10,397 bases of DNA. Source: Bacteroidales bacterium. Its GTDB lineage: Bacteria; Bacteroidota; Bacteroidia; Bacteroidales; UBA932. Under the pieces are notes generated by a model. That model did not search any database, was not told the DNA's origin, and saw only the letters and a program-made list of their open reading frames with translations. Both the position numbers and the translations under genes were made by a program. How positions within the stretch are numbered: position 1 is the stretch's first letter; each line of letters begins with the position of its first letter. Positions 1 to 6,482 of the stretch are shown here, piece by piece. Location: the NCBI GenBank assembly GCA_017472115.1, contig JAFUQW010000039.1, forward strand, positions 1 through 10,397. Direction: 5' to 3'.

Positions 1-1
1 A

Positions 2-127
2 TTGTTCTCATCGATCCTCAGCAGATGGAAGAAGAAGTACAGATGTAAGATCGAACTGGTCGAAATCACCGACTTCACGGTCCTGCAGAATGAATTCTAC
101 AATGAAAAAGGTGACAAGCTGGATTAG
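2..127 (+). CDS. 3' end of an unidentified protein gene
   Basis: This is the C-terminal part (41 residues) of a gene entering from the left edge; no family is recognised. The frame from base 2 stays open to TAG at 125-127. Its codons (ATC, GTC, ACC, GAC, TTC, CTG) match those of the other genes here, which is why I prefer it. The peptide is basic near residues 8-16 (RWKKKYRCK) and ends in NEKGDKLD. The last codons lie inside a strong hairpin, and the stop codon sits in its loop. A competing reading in frame 1 would end at TAA 46-48 with a tail ending EEEVQM; it cannot be excluded because only 48 bases are visible. Confidence 0.5.
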   Translation: MFSSILSRWKKKYRCKIELVEITDFTVLQNEFYNEKGDKLD

Positions 128-148
128 CTTGCCACCTTTTTCATTGTA
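98..148. terminator. Bidirectional hairpin terminator
   Basis: A 22-bp inverted repeat (98-119 with 127-148) encloses a 7-base loop. It contains an A run in one arm and a T run in the other, as expected for a bidirectional intrinsic terminator between convergent genes. The single imperfect position is 114/132. It is an A-C mismatch in a plus-strand transcript but becomes a G-U pair in a minus-strand transcript, so the RNA made from the nucleoside phosphorylase side pairs fully. The left arm overlaps the 3' codons of the preceding gene. Confidence 0.8.
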
Positions 149-166
149 AATATGCGCACTCATCGA

Positions 167-1036
167 TTACTCTGCCAGTTTGTCAAGACATAGCTCGATG
201 AGCCGGCGGACCTGAGGCTTGTAGTCAGGGTTGCTGGCCTTGTGATGGCGGTGAGCTATGATGCAGCATACTGTGCCGGCGTTGTGGCCAAGGTGTGCAG
301 CGATACCTGCGATCGCCGATCCTTCCATCTCAAAGTTGGTGACCTTGAGGCCGTCGAATCTGAAGCTTTCGAACTTTTCCACCATATCCGGCATTGCAAG
401 AGGCATCCTGAGGACACGTCCCTGAGGGCCGTAGAAACCGGATGCTGCTATGGTCATGCCCGGATAGGTGCAGTCGCGGAACTTCTCGCTCATCTTCTCG
501 CCTGCCTTCACGAAATATGGATCGGGAAGATGCCTGTTCCAGCCGGTGTGCTGCTTGAATGCTTCCTCTATTTCAAGCATAGCGATCTTATCACGGTCTG
601 CATACCAGTTGAGAAGGCCGTCACATCCCACTGAGATATGTGAGAACACAAAACCTCCGAGCGGAATCTCAGGCTGGATGGCTCCCGATGTGCCGATACG
701 CAAAATGTTGAGAGTGCGGTGCTCCGGCTTCACCTCACGGGTCTCGAAATCAATATTTGCAAGAGCATCAAGCTCGTTCATCACGATGTCGATGTTGTCC
801 GTACCGATACCTGTAGAAAGAGCTGTCATGCGTACGCCCTTGTATTTTCCCGTAACAGATACGAATTCGCGCGAAGCATGTCTGAATTCCTTATCATCGA
901 AATATTCGGCAATCATATCGACTCTGCCGGGATCTCCGACAAGAATCACATTGTCTGCCAGTTCCTCAGGACGGAGGTGGAGATGGAATACCGATCCGTC
1001 TCCGTTGATTATAAGTTCTGATTCTGCGATTTTCAT
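167..1036 (-). CDS. udp: Uridine phosphorylase-type nucleoside phosphorylase
   Basis: Cytosolic pyrimidine nucleoside salvage enzyme of the NP-I phosphorylase family. It cleaves uridine with phosphate to give uracil and ribose-1-phosphate. The 289-residue protein shows the family blocks in order: phosphate-binding GDPGR (34-38), STGIGTDN (74-81), RIGTSGAIQ (113-121), FYGPQGR (201-207) and the ribose-binding EMEGS (236-240). The FYxxQxR block matches the uracil-recognition Gln/Arg pair of E. coli Udp and favours a pyrimidine over a purine substrate. The ATG at 1036 is chosen because it opens MKIAESELI; an upstream extension would read through the promoter. The gene stands alone, divergent from a DUF4293 gene and convergent with the gene at the left edge. 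The exact base specificity is inferred from the motifs. Confidence 0.85.
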   Translation of the reverse strand: MKIAESELIINGDGSVFHLHLRPEELADNVILVGDPGRVDMIAEYFDDKEFRHASREFVSVTGKYKGVRMTALSTGIGTDNIDIVMNELDALANIDFETREVKPEHRTLNILRIGTSGAIQPEIPLGGFVFSHISVGCDGLLNWYADRDKIAMLEIEEAFKQHTGWNRHLPDPYFVKAGEKMSEKFRDCTYPGMTIAASGFYGPQGRVLRMPLAMPDMVEKFESFRFDGLKVTNFEMEGSAIAGIAAHLGHNAGTVCCIIAHRHHKASNPDYKPQVRRLIELCLDKLAE

Positions 1037-1057
1037 AATTGTGTTCTTTATAGTCCT

Positions 1058-1065
1058 CAAATATA
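1058..1065 (-). promoter_or_regulatory. Bacteroidetes -7 box for the nucleoside phosphorylase
   Basis: On the minus strand this reads TATATTTG, an exact TAnnTTTG match 21 nt upstream of the ATG at 1036. No clear TTG -33 element is seen at the usual distance. It lies in the short divergent gap shared with the DUF4293 gene. Confidence 0.6.
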
Positions 1066-1086
1066 GTTTTTTAGTTTGAATTTTCC

Positions 1087-1094
1087 TATTTTTG
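1087..1094 (+). promoter_or_regulatory. Bacteroidetes -7 box for the DUF4293 gene
   Basis: TATTTTTG matches TAnnTTTG and ends 23 nt before the ATG at 1118, the same distance seen for other genes in this window. No convincing -33 element is visible. It is 21 bp from the opposing -7 box, so the two divergent promoters must overlap. Confidence 0.55.
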
Positions 1095-1117
1095 TGCCAC
1101 AACAAACACAAACAACT

Positions 1118-1546
1118 ATGTGGAGAAGCATTCAGACATTATACCTCGGCATCGCAACAGCGCTCATGGCAGCGCTTTTCTTCTGCAGATTCGCAACCAT
1201 CATCGGCCCGGACGGAGCCGAAGAGACAATCAGATACTATGAAAAGACACCATATCTTGTGCTGATGATCATGACCCTGACAGCACATATCTGCTCTGTA
1301 TTCAGCTACAAGTTAAGATTTCTCCAGGCACGCGTATGCATCATCACAGCCCTGCTGGCACTAGGAATGCAGGTGTGGTTCTTCATGGACTTCATGAAAT
1401 TCAGACATGACATGGTGTTCTCTATCACGATGATATTCCCGCTCGTGATGACCATTCTGGATGTTATGGCCGCAAGGAATTCACTGGTTGACGAAATGAC
1501 GGTATCGGCCGTCAGAAGCGTCAGAAAAATCAGGAGGCGCAGATAA
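1118..1546 (+). CDS. DUF4293 family membrane protein
   Basis: A 142-residue integral membrane protein of unknown function. It starts MWRSIQTLYL, the N-terminal signature I associate with DUF4293, a family essentially confined to Bacteroidota. Four hydrophobic segments are visible at about 6-28, 44-64, 71-92 and 99-120. A short polar loop with acidic and Tyr residues (about 30-43) separates the first two. The C-terminus is a basic tail ending KIRRRR, probably cytoplasmic by the positive-inside rule. The ATG at 1118 is preferred because the upstream in-frame codons overlap the -7 box. The gene is monocistronic, with its own promoter and a terminator 12 bp after the stop. No biochemical role can be assigned. 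Confidence 0.8.
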   Translation: MWRSIQTLYLGIATALMAALFFCRFATIIGPDGAEETIRYYEKTPYLVLMIMTLTAHICSVFSYKLRFLQARVCIITALLALGMQVWFFMDFMKFRHDMVFSITMIFPLVMTILDVMAARNSLVDEMTVSAVRSVRKIRRRR

Positions 1547-1558
1547 CGGCACTCTTAT

Positions 1559-1595
1559 AAGAAAGGTCAGCACTTTTTGAGTGCTGACCTTTCTT
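1559..1595. terminator. Bidirectional terminator between the DUF4293 gene and fabZ
   Basis: A perfect 16-bp stem (1559-1574 with 1580-1595) has a 5-base loop TTTTG and T-rich sequence on both sides. It sits between two convergent stop codons and touches the last base of the fabZ stop. It should end both the DUF4293 transcript and the fab transcript. Confidence 0.85.
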
Positions 1596-2005
1596 TATAC
1601 CAGAGCAAAGGACAGGTCGCCTTTGCAGCAAAGATTTCCCGCAACCTTGAGGACAGCTTCGCAGAAGAAGAGATTTCCCCTCTTGCTCTTGAGTCTTGCA
1701 GTCACCTCGCAAAGATCGCCCGGATAGACCGGATGCTTGAAACGCACCTTGTCTATGCCACTGTATAAAGTGACCTTGCCTACGATCTCATCTTTTACCA
1801 GAAGAGCACAGCTCTGAGCCATTATCTCACATTGGATCACTCCCGGGACTATAGGATTGCCCGGGAAATGTCCCTTGCAGAAAAACTCATCATCCTTTAC
1901 CTTGTATTGCGCGTGAGCGATGCCCTGTTCATCAATATCTATTTCATCAATCAGAAGCATAGGCTCCCTGTGAGGAAGGTAATGCTTCAATTCTTCCTTG
2001 TTCAT
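1595..2005 (-). CDS. fabZ: 3-hydroxyacyl-ACP dehydratase (FabZ type)
   Basis: Hotdog-fold dehydratase of type II fatty acid synthesis, removing water from 3-hydroxyacyl-ACP to give trans-2-enoyl-ACP. The 136-residue protein opens with the FabZ-typical LPHREPMLLID (10-20) and carries the catalytic His in GHFPGNP (H46). The catalytic Glu is E60, in QCEIMAQ, matching His54/Glu68 of E. coli FabZ. The block SGIDKVRFKHPVYPGD (82-97) is also family-typical. It is the last gene of the fab block, 29 nt after fabF, and its stop abuts a strong terminator. The enzyme is slightly shorter than the roughly 150-residue norm but keeps all key residues. FabA is unlikely: both the length and the hydrophobic-tunnel motif fit FabZ. 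Confidence 0.93.
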   Translation of the reverse strand: MNKEELKHYLPHREPMLLIDEIDIDEQGIAHAQYKVKDDEFFCKGHFPGNPIVPGVIQCEIMAQSCALLVKDEIVGKVTLYSGIDKVRFKHPVYPGDLCEVTARLKSKRGNLFFCEAVLKVAGNLCCKGDLSFALV

Positions 2006-2034
2006 CTTCAGTCGGTTTAGGGTTTTAGTTCATC

Positions 2035-3285
2035 TCAAGCCTGATATTTCCTGAAGGCCACGCATCCGTTGTGTCCGCCAAAACCCAGTGAGTCGGAAAT
2101 GGCTATGGTCAGCTGTGCTTCTACAGGCTTGTTCGGCGTGTAATCAAGATCGCATTCAGGCTCTATCTCATCAAGATTTGCAGTCGGAGGGACTATGCCG
2201 TTTTTCAGTGCAAGCACGGAAGCGATAGCCTCTACAGCTCCTGCTGCTCCCAGCATATGCCCCGTAGAACCTTTTGTCGAACTGATATGAGCCTTGTATG
2301 CATCTTCTCCGAGAGCCAGCTTGAATGCAGCAGTCTCGGCAACATCATTCAAGGCCGTACCGGTGCCATGGGCATTAATGTAAAGAACATCATCCGACGT
2401 GTAGCCCGCCTCATCAAGAGCCTGACTGATTGCTGCCGCCTGAGTCACTCCGTCAGGACGTGGGGCGGTCACATGGTGGGCATCACAGGTGTTGCCGTAA
2501 CCGCAGACTTCGGCGATGATCTCCGCACCACGGGCCACGGCATGCTCATATTCTTCAAGTACCAGCATGCCGGCACCTTCTGCCATCACGAAACCTCCGC
2601 GGTTTGCATTAAATGGAAGGGATGCGTATTTCGGATCCTCTGAACGTGACAAAGCCTTTGCATTCGCAAATCCCGCTATACCTACAGGAATTATCGCCGC
2701 TTCAGAGCCTCCAGCAATGATGGCGTCAGCATAACCATGCTTTATCGCACGATAAGCCTCACCGATTGCATGAGTCGAAGTCGCACACGCAGTCACGACA
2801 GGAAGACAAGGACCACAGGCATTATGTCTGATTGCTATATTTCCTGCAGCGATGTTGGAAATCATGGTAGGAATGAAAAGAGGAGACACCCATCTGGCAC
2901 CTTCCTTCATAAGCTTTTCTGTCTCGCGGACCATGGTCGAGAATCCTCCGATTCCGGAACCGACATATACTCCAAGCTTCATAGGATCGACGTTTCCGTC
3001 CTCAGCAGTGCTAAGCCCGGCTTCATCCATCGCCTGCTTGGCAGCCGCAACGGCAAAGACTGTGAACTTATCCTGCTTGCGGGCAAACGGAGGCTCGATT
3101 CCATAATCGGCAGGATTGAAATCCTTGACTTCACCGGCAATCTTTACCGGAAGATCGTCCGTCGGAATCGAGGTGATGAAATCAATTCCGCATACTCCGT
3201 CCAGAAGATTCTTCCAGTAATCCGCTACATTGTTTCCCACAGGCGAAATGACACCGGTGCCTGTCACAACAACTCTTCTATCCAT
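2035..3285 (-). CDS. fabF: 3-oxoacyl-ACP synthase II (KAS II)
   Basis: Elongating condensing enzyme that joins malonyl-ACP to an acyl-ACP. The 416-residue length is close to E. coli FabF (413). The start ATG at 3285 gives the canonical MDRRVVVTGTGVISPVG; a TTG 9 bp upstream is also in frame but less likely. The catalytic residues are in place: nucleophile C167 in VTACATS, H306 in NAHGTGT, K338 in STKGSTGH and H343. The C-terminal GFGGHNG loop (401-407) is intact. The Cys-His-His set identifies a decarboxylating elongation KAS rather than a chain-length factor. It lies 18 nt after fabK and 29 nt before fabZ, so co-transcription is expected. No acpP is adjacent, although acpP-fabF is a frequent pairing in other bacteria. 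Confidence 0.95.
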   Translation of the reverse strand: MDRRVVVTGTGVISPVGNNVADYWKNLLDGVCGIDFITSIPTDDLPVKIAGEVKDFNPADYGIEPPFARKQDKFTVFAVAAAKQAMDEAGLSTAEDGNVDPMKLGVYVGSGIGGFSTMVRETEKLMKEGARWVSPLFIPTMISNIAAGNIAIRHNACGPCLPVVTACATSTHAIGEAYRAIKHGYADAIIAGGSEAAIIPVGIAGFANAKALSRSEDPKYASLPFNANRGGFVMAEGAGMLVLEEYEHAVARGAEIIAEVCGYGNTCDAHHVTAPRPDGVTQAAAISQALDEAGYTSDDVLYINAHGTGTALNDVAETAAFKLALGEDAYKAHISSTKGSTGHMLGAAGAVEAIASVLALKNGIVPPTANLDEIEPECDLDYTPNKPVEAQLTIAISDSLGFGGHNGCVAFRKYQA

Positions 3286-3303
3286 ATAGTACAAGTTTAT
3301 CGT

Positions 3304-4248
3304 TTATCCTATTCTTTCCGATGTCCTCTTCATGACGCGTTCTGCACCAAGAATCAGATCCTCTACAATGGTTTTTGCAGGCTCGATATTCTTCACCATT
3401 CCCGCACATTCGCCTGCCATATAGCTTCCGTTCCTGTCACCTTCCTGAACGGCTTTTCTCAGAGCACCGCTTCCGAAAGCAAGAATCTCTTCCGGAGACA
3501 CAGCAGGATCGGCCTCCATCTTTGCAAAAGACTTCGAGAAAGGTGTCTTAAGCGAGCGTACCGGATGCCCGAAACTCTTTCCGGTCACGATTGTAGAAAT
3601 GTCGGTAGCCTTAAGTATCTTCTCTTTATAGGCCTCATGCACATTACACTCCTCTGCAGAAAGGAAGCGTGTTCCTACCTGAATCGCGTCCGCACCGAGC
3701 ATGAATGCTGCTGCCGCCCCTCTGCCGTCGCAGATTCCGCCTGCAGCTATGACAGGTATCCCGACAGCATCCACAACCTGAGGGACAAGCGACATGGTAT
3801 GAAGTTCGCCGACATGTCCTCCTGACTCGGCTCCTTCAGCAACCACGGCATCCGCACCGGCCGACTGCATCTTCAAGGCCAGAGCCACCGAGGCTACTAC
3901 CGGAATAACCTTGATTCCTGCCTCTTTCCATGCAGCCATATACTGAGCCGGCGAACCTGCACCCGTTGTAAGTATCTTCACCCCTTCCTCGATCACCATC
4001 CGGGCAATCTCCGGAGCATTAGGGGCTTGAAGCATAATATTCACGCCGAATGGTCTGTCTGTCAATTCCTTACATTTACGGATCTCATTCCTGACAGCCT
4101 CTGTTCCGGCATTGATCGAAGATATGATTCCAAGCCCTCCGGCATTGGAAACAGCTGCCGCGAGGGATGCATCGGCCACCCAGGCCATTCCACCTTGAAA
4201 TACCGGATACTCGATTCCGAGCATTTCACAAATTCTGCTTTTTATCAT
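3304..4248 (-). CDS. fabK: FMN-dependent enoyl-ACP reductase II
   Basis: Flavin-dependent TIM-barrel enzyme that performs the last reduction of the fatty acid elongation cycle. It is related to 2-nitropropane dioxygenases. The 314-residue sequence follows pneumococcal FabK closely as I recall it: YPVFQGGMAWVAD near the N-terminus, PFGVNIML (67-73), ILTTGAG (92-98), IPVVASVALA, and AEGAESGGHVGE (137-148), whose H145 matches the catalytic His144. It continues with IPVIAAGGI and the phosphate-binding MLGADAIQVGTRF. This motif run separates it from generic nitronate monooxygenases. A strong promoter lies just upstream, and fabF follows after 18 nt. FabK is unrelated to the short-chain-dehydrogenase-type FabI. 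Confidence 0.92.
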   Translation of the reverse strand: MIKSRICEMLGIEYPVFQGGMAWVADASLAAAVSNAGGLGIISSINAGTEAVRNEIRKCKELTDRPFGVNIMLQAPNAPEIARMVIEEGVKILTTGAGSPAQYMAAWKEAGIKVIPVVASVALALKMQSAGADAVVAEGAESGGHVGELHTMSLVPQVVDAVGIPVIAAGGICDGRGAAAAFMLGADAIQVGTRFLSAEECNVHEAYKEKILKATDISTIVTGKSFGHPVRSLKTPFSKSFAKMEADPAVSPEEILAFGSGALRKAVQEGDRNGSYMAGECAGMVKNIEPAKTIVEDLILGAERVMKRTSERIG

Positions 4249-4269
4249 AATCGTATTTTTCGTATCTTA

Positions 4270-4300
4270 CAAAGTTATCATTTTTTATCAGATGTCACAA
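4270..4300 (-). promoter_or_regulatory. Bacteroidetes promoter in front of fabK
   Basis: On the minus strand TTG (4298-4300) is followed by exactly 20 nt and then TAACTTTG (4270-4277). This fits the TTG/N19-21/TAnnTTTG consensus of the Bacteroidetes primary sigma factor. The box ends 21 nt before the fabK ATG. It implies that fabK-fabF-fabZ can be transcribed independently of fabH. Confidence 0.75.
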
Positions 4301-4309
4301 TTTTCTGTA

Positions 4310-4427
4310 GATCCTTCACTATCGTTCAGGATGACAGGAGGATATCGTTCGGGATGGCAGAGGCTATCGTTCAGGATGACAGGAGGATATCGTTCGGGAG
4401 GACAGAGGCTATCGTTCAGGAGGACAG
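4310..4427. repeat. 45-bp tandem repeat grown from a dispersed intergenic element
   Basis: Five 22/23-bp subunits of the form ATCGTTCrGGAkGrCAG start at 4321, 4344, 4366, 4389 and 4411. They alternate so that the true period is 45 bp (4319, 4364, 4409). The first subunit belongs to a 28-bp segment (4310-4337) that begins GATCCTTCACT and ends CAGGATGACAG. That is the same family as the hairpin half-elements at 10243-10270 and 10357-10394. The array fills most of the fabH-fabK gap and ends exactly at the fabH stop codon. Spacer-free tandem copies with a 45-bp period do not fit a CRISPR array. Confidence 0.85.
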
Positions 4428-5375
4428 CTACCATTCGAAAAGCACGGCTCCCGAAACAAATCCCGCACCGAAAGCACTCATGGCTATCAGATCACCCTTC
4501 CTGAATCTGCCGCTTCTGCTGCACTCATCGAGAAGTATCGGACAGCTTGAACTTGACGAATTGCCGTGGTCTGTCAGGTTGACAGGAAACTTGTCAGCCG
4601 GCTGTCCCAGATACTCCTGAATCGCATTAATGATACGGATATTGGCCTGATGGAGAAGATAGTGATCCACCTCGTCTGCCTGATGAGACGTCTCTTCGAG
4701 TGTTCTCGAGATATCCTTGCTTGCTGCCTTCACGGCAAATTTGAACACATCCTGTCCCTTCATCTGAAGAGGTACATTCTTTTCATCCTTTGTTATATAT
4801 GGTGTCGGCTGAAGAGTCCTGAACTGCCAGAGCTTGTCTGTAGAACTTGATGCGGACAGCTTGATGCTCTTGATATTGTTTCCTGGACCAAGTACTGCAG
4901 CTCCAGCCCCATCACCGAAAAGCACACATGTGCGCCTGTCGTTCCAATCCGACATCCTCGTAGGTTCTTCGGCACATACGATCAGCACATTGCTGACACG
5001 GCCTGCCTTATAGAACGATTCGGCCACTTCCAGAGCGTGAATGAATCCTGCACAAGCACAATTCAGGTCCATACAAGGACACGAAGCTCCGATTCCCCCC
5101 TGTATGATGCAGCTGAGCTGAGGCGTGATAAATTCATTCACGACATTGGAACATATTATAAAATCCAGATCTTCTGCCTTGAGATCTGCATCTTCGAGAG
5201 CCTTTCGGGCCGCCTCTATGGCCATATCCTCCAATTTCTCATCCGAGATGACATGACGGCTCTTCACTCCTGTACGCGTCGTGATCCATTCGTCACTCGT
5301 GTCCAGAAACTCCGCCAGCATGTCATTCGTCACCACTTTCCTGGGAAGCGCACTTCCCGTTCCGATAATTTTCAT
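4428..5375 (-). CDS. fabH: 3-oxoacyl-ACP synthase III (KAS III)
   Basis: Initiating condensing enzyme that joins acetyl-CoA (or another primer acyl-CoA) to malonyl-ACP. The 315-residue protein has the thiolase-fold catalytic triad C108 (CACAGF), H242 (LHQAN) and N272 (HGNSSSS), matching Cys112/His244/Asn274 of E. coli FabH. Other family blocks are DEWITTRTGV (28-37) and FGDGAGA (153-159). The C-terminus, AFGAGFVSGAVLFEW, is complete. The ATG at 5375 is chosen because it starts MKIIGTGSALP and follows a -7 box by 27 nt; codons further upstream overlap that promoter. Primer specificity (straight or branched) cannot be read from the sequence. The gene is first in the fab block but is separated from fabK by 179 bp of repeat and promoter. 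Confidence 0.94.
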   Translation of the reverse strand: MKIIGTGSALPRKVVTNDMLAEFLDTSDEWITTRTGVKSRHVISDEKLEDMAIEAARKALEDADLKAEDLDFIICSNVVNEFITPQLSCIIQGGIGASCPCMDLNCACAGFIHALEVAESFYKAGRVSNVLIVCAEEPTRMSDWNDRRTCVLFGDGAGAAVLGPGNNIKSIKLSASSSTDKLWQFRTLQPTPYITKDEKNVPLQMKGQDVFKFAVKAASKDISRTLEETSHQADEVDHYLLHQANIRIINAIQEYLGQPADKFPVNLTDHGNSSSSSCPILLDECSRSGRFRKGDLIAMSAFGAGFVSGAVLFEW

Positions 5376-5402
5376 ATCTGTATGTTTTAACACTACTGAG
5401 GG

Positions 5403-5433
5403 CAAAATTAGAGGAGGGTCCAATCTTATGAAA
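5403..5433 (-). promoter_or_regulatory. Bacteroidetes promoter in front of fabH
   Basis: The minus strand carries TAATTTTG (5403-5410), an exact TAnnTTTG match ending 27 nt before the fabH ATG. TTTC (5430-5433), one base off the TTTG -33 consensus, lies 19 nt upstream of it. Confidence 0.6.
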
Positions 5434-5500
5434 ATTAATGTGGTAATCTTGCAGATTCATTGGTGAATACCCTTGGGCTGAGCACAAGCGGTGGCGTTTT

Positions 5501-5532
5501 TTTGTTATTTGGGGTAAAAATTCATACATTTG
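5501..5532 (+). promoter_or_regulatory. Bacteroidetes promoter of the LytTR gene
   Basis: TTTG (5501-5504), 20 nt of spacer and TACATTTG (5525-5532) form a full consensus promoter. The -7 box ends 24 nt before the ATG at 5557. An in-frame TTG at 5530 lies inside the -7 box, which rules it out as the start codon. Confidence 0.8.
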
Positions 5533-5556
5533 TCGCAACTAAAACCGAAACAGAAG

Positions 5557-6447
5557 ATGATTTTTAACCAGAAACTTCCCGGATATCTTCTCGGGAAATA
5601 TCAGCTTATCGGCACTGTGACATTCGCTGTTCTGTTTGCAGTAGTGTTTCTGAACATATATATACCATTCTCTGATACGGCATGGTTCAGACTCGGAGGT
5701 TCGGCGCTTTTCATAAAGACACTCTTGTTCGTAGCAGCATCAATATGCCTCCTGATCGTAAGCAGAATACTTATGTACAACTCCAAGAAGCAGTTTGAAA
5801 TGACATATGCCGGATACACACTATGGTGTATCATGGAGATTACCGCAATCTGCGCACTCTACACATGGATTACAAGTGACATCAGTACTCCTATGGAAGA
5901 GAGCATATGGAAAGTTTTCGGAAGGTCTCTGCTATACGGAACCATAGCTTTGGGAGTACCCTATCTGATAGCAGGAATGTATTTCGCGATCATAGACAAG
6001 AACAAGATCATCAGACTGATGAACTATGAGAATGTCGTCACTGACGAGCCTGTCAAGGCAGATTCGCAGCACAAGATCACTCTTTTCGACAACAACGGTT
6101 CCCTCAAGCTGTCTTTAAGCCTGGAGAACCTGTTCTACATCGAATCCGACGACAACTATATAAAGGTCTGGTACTCAGACAGCAAGGGCGACCTCAAGCA
6201 ATATATGCTCAGATGCCGCCTCAAGACCGTCGAGGAAAGTTTCAAGGGAAGCGCTCTGGTGAGATGCCACAGGAAATATATCGTCAACATAAAGAAGGTG
6301 TCCATGCTTCACAAAGAGAGTGACGGATATTATCTTGACCTCTGCCGTGAAGAGATTCCGCCTATCGCCGTCACCAAGACCTATACTGACACCGTTTTAG
6401 GCTATTTCACCGGTGAGTCCCCTCTTCTGGAACCTATTGACTATTAA
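5557..6447 (+). CDS. Membrane-anchored LytTR DNA-binding regulator
   Basis: A 296-residue transcription regulator with an N-terminal membrane domain and a C-terminal LytTR DNA-binding domain. Hydrophobic segments occur at about 18-37, 50-72, 86-106 and 124-147, consistent with four helices. A polar linker follows to about 172. The LytTR domain (about 172-284) shows the family signatures LENLFYIESDDNYIKVWY (189-206), LRCRLKTVEE (218-227) and VRCHRKYIVNIKKV (235-248). There is no receiver domain and no histidine kinase nearby, so it is a one-component regulator that may sense a membrane signal; this is inference. It is divergent from fabH across a 181-bp gap holding both promoters, and monocistronic with its own terminator. 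Neither its ligand nor its targets can be read from the sequence. Confidence 0.85.
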   Translation: MIFNQKLPGYLLGKYQLIGTVTFAVLFAVVFLNIYIPFSDTAWFRLGGSALFIKTLLFVAASICLLIVSRILMYNSKKQFEMTYAGYTLWCIMEITAICALYTWITSDISTPMEESIWKVFGRSLLYGTIALGVPYLIAGMYFAIIDKNKIIRLMNYENVVTDEPVKADSQHKITLFDNNGSLKLSLSLENLFYIESDDNYIKVWYSDSKGDLKQYMLRCRLKTVEESFKGSALVRCHRKYIVNIKKVSMLHKESDGYYLDLCREEIPPIAVTKTYTDTVLGYFTGESPLLEPIDY

Positions 6448-6451
6448 AAGC

Positions 6452-6478
6452 AGAGCCCGGAATATGATTCCGGGCTCT
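6452..6478. terminator. Bidirectional terminator between the LytTR and thioesterase genes
   Basis: A perfect 12-bp stem (AGAGCCCGGAAT with ATTCCGGGCTCT) and a 3-base loop is followed by TTTT on the plus strand and preceded by AAAA. It starts 4 bp after the LytTR stop and ends 4 bp before the stop of the convergent thioesterase gene. Confidence 0.9.
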
Positions 6479-6482
6479 TTTG

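Noticed and set aside
1..48. Frame-1 coding end stopping at TAA 46-48
   Set aside because: Kept only as an alternative: the frame from base 2 stays open further with codon use typical of this window, but the visible stretch is too short to settle it.
3286..3294. TTG start giving FabF three extra residues
   Set aside because: The ATG at 3285 gives the canonical MDRRVVVTG start and a length close to the family norm.
2737..3825. Long plus-strand open frame of 362 codons across fabF and fabK
   Set aside because: It lies antisense to two well-supported enzymes with intact catalytic motifs, and its translation shows no recognisable domain.
4319..4427. Possible CRISPR array
   Set aside because: The copies are contiguous, with no unique spacers, and are related to a dispersed intergenic repeat; no cas genes are present.
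4292..4620. Plus-strand frames with a repeating peptide over the tandem array
   Set aside because: The peptide repeat arises because the 45-bp period is a multiple of three; the frames run on antisense into fabH.
5411..5500. Possible small RNA or tRNA between fabH and the LytTR gene
   Set aside because: No cloverleaf, no strong hairpin with a T-run and no start box other than those of the flanking genes.
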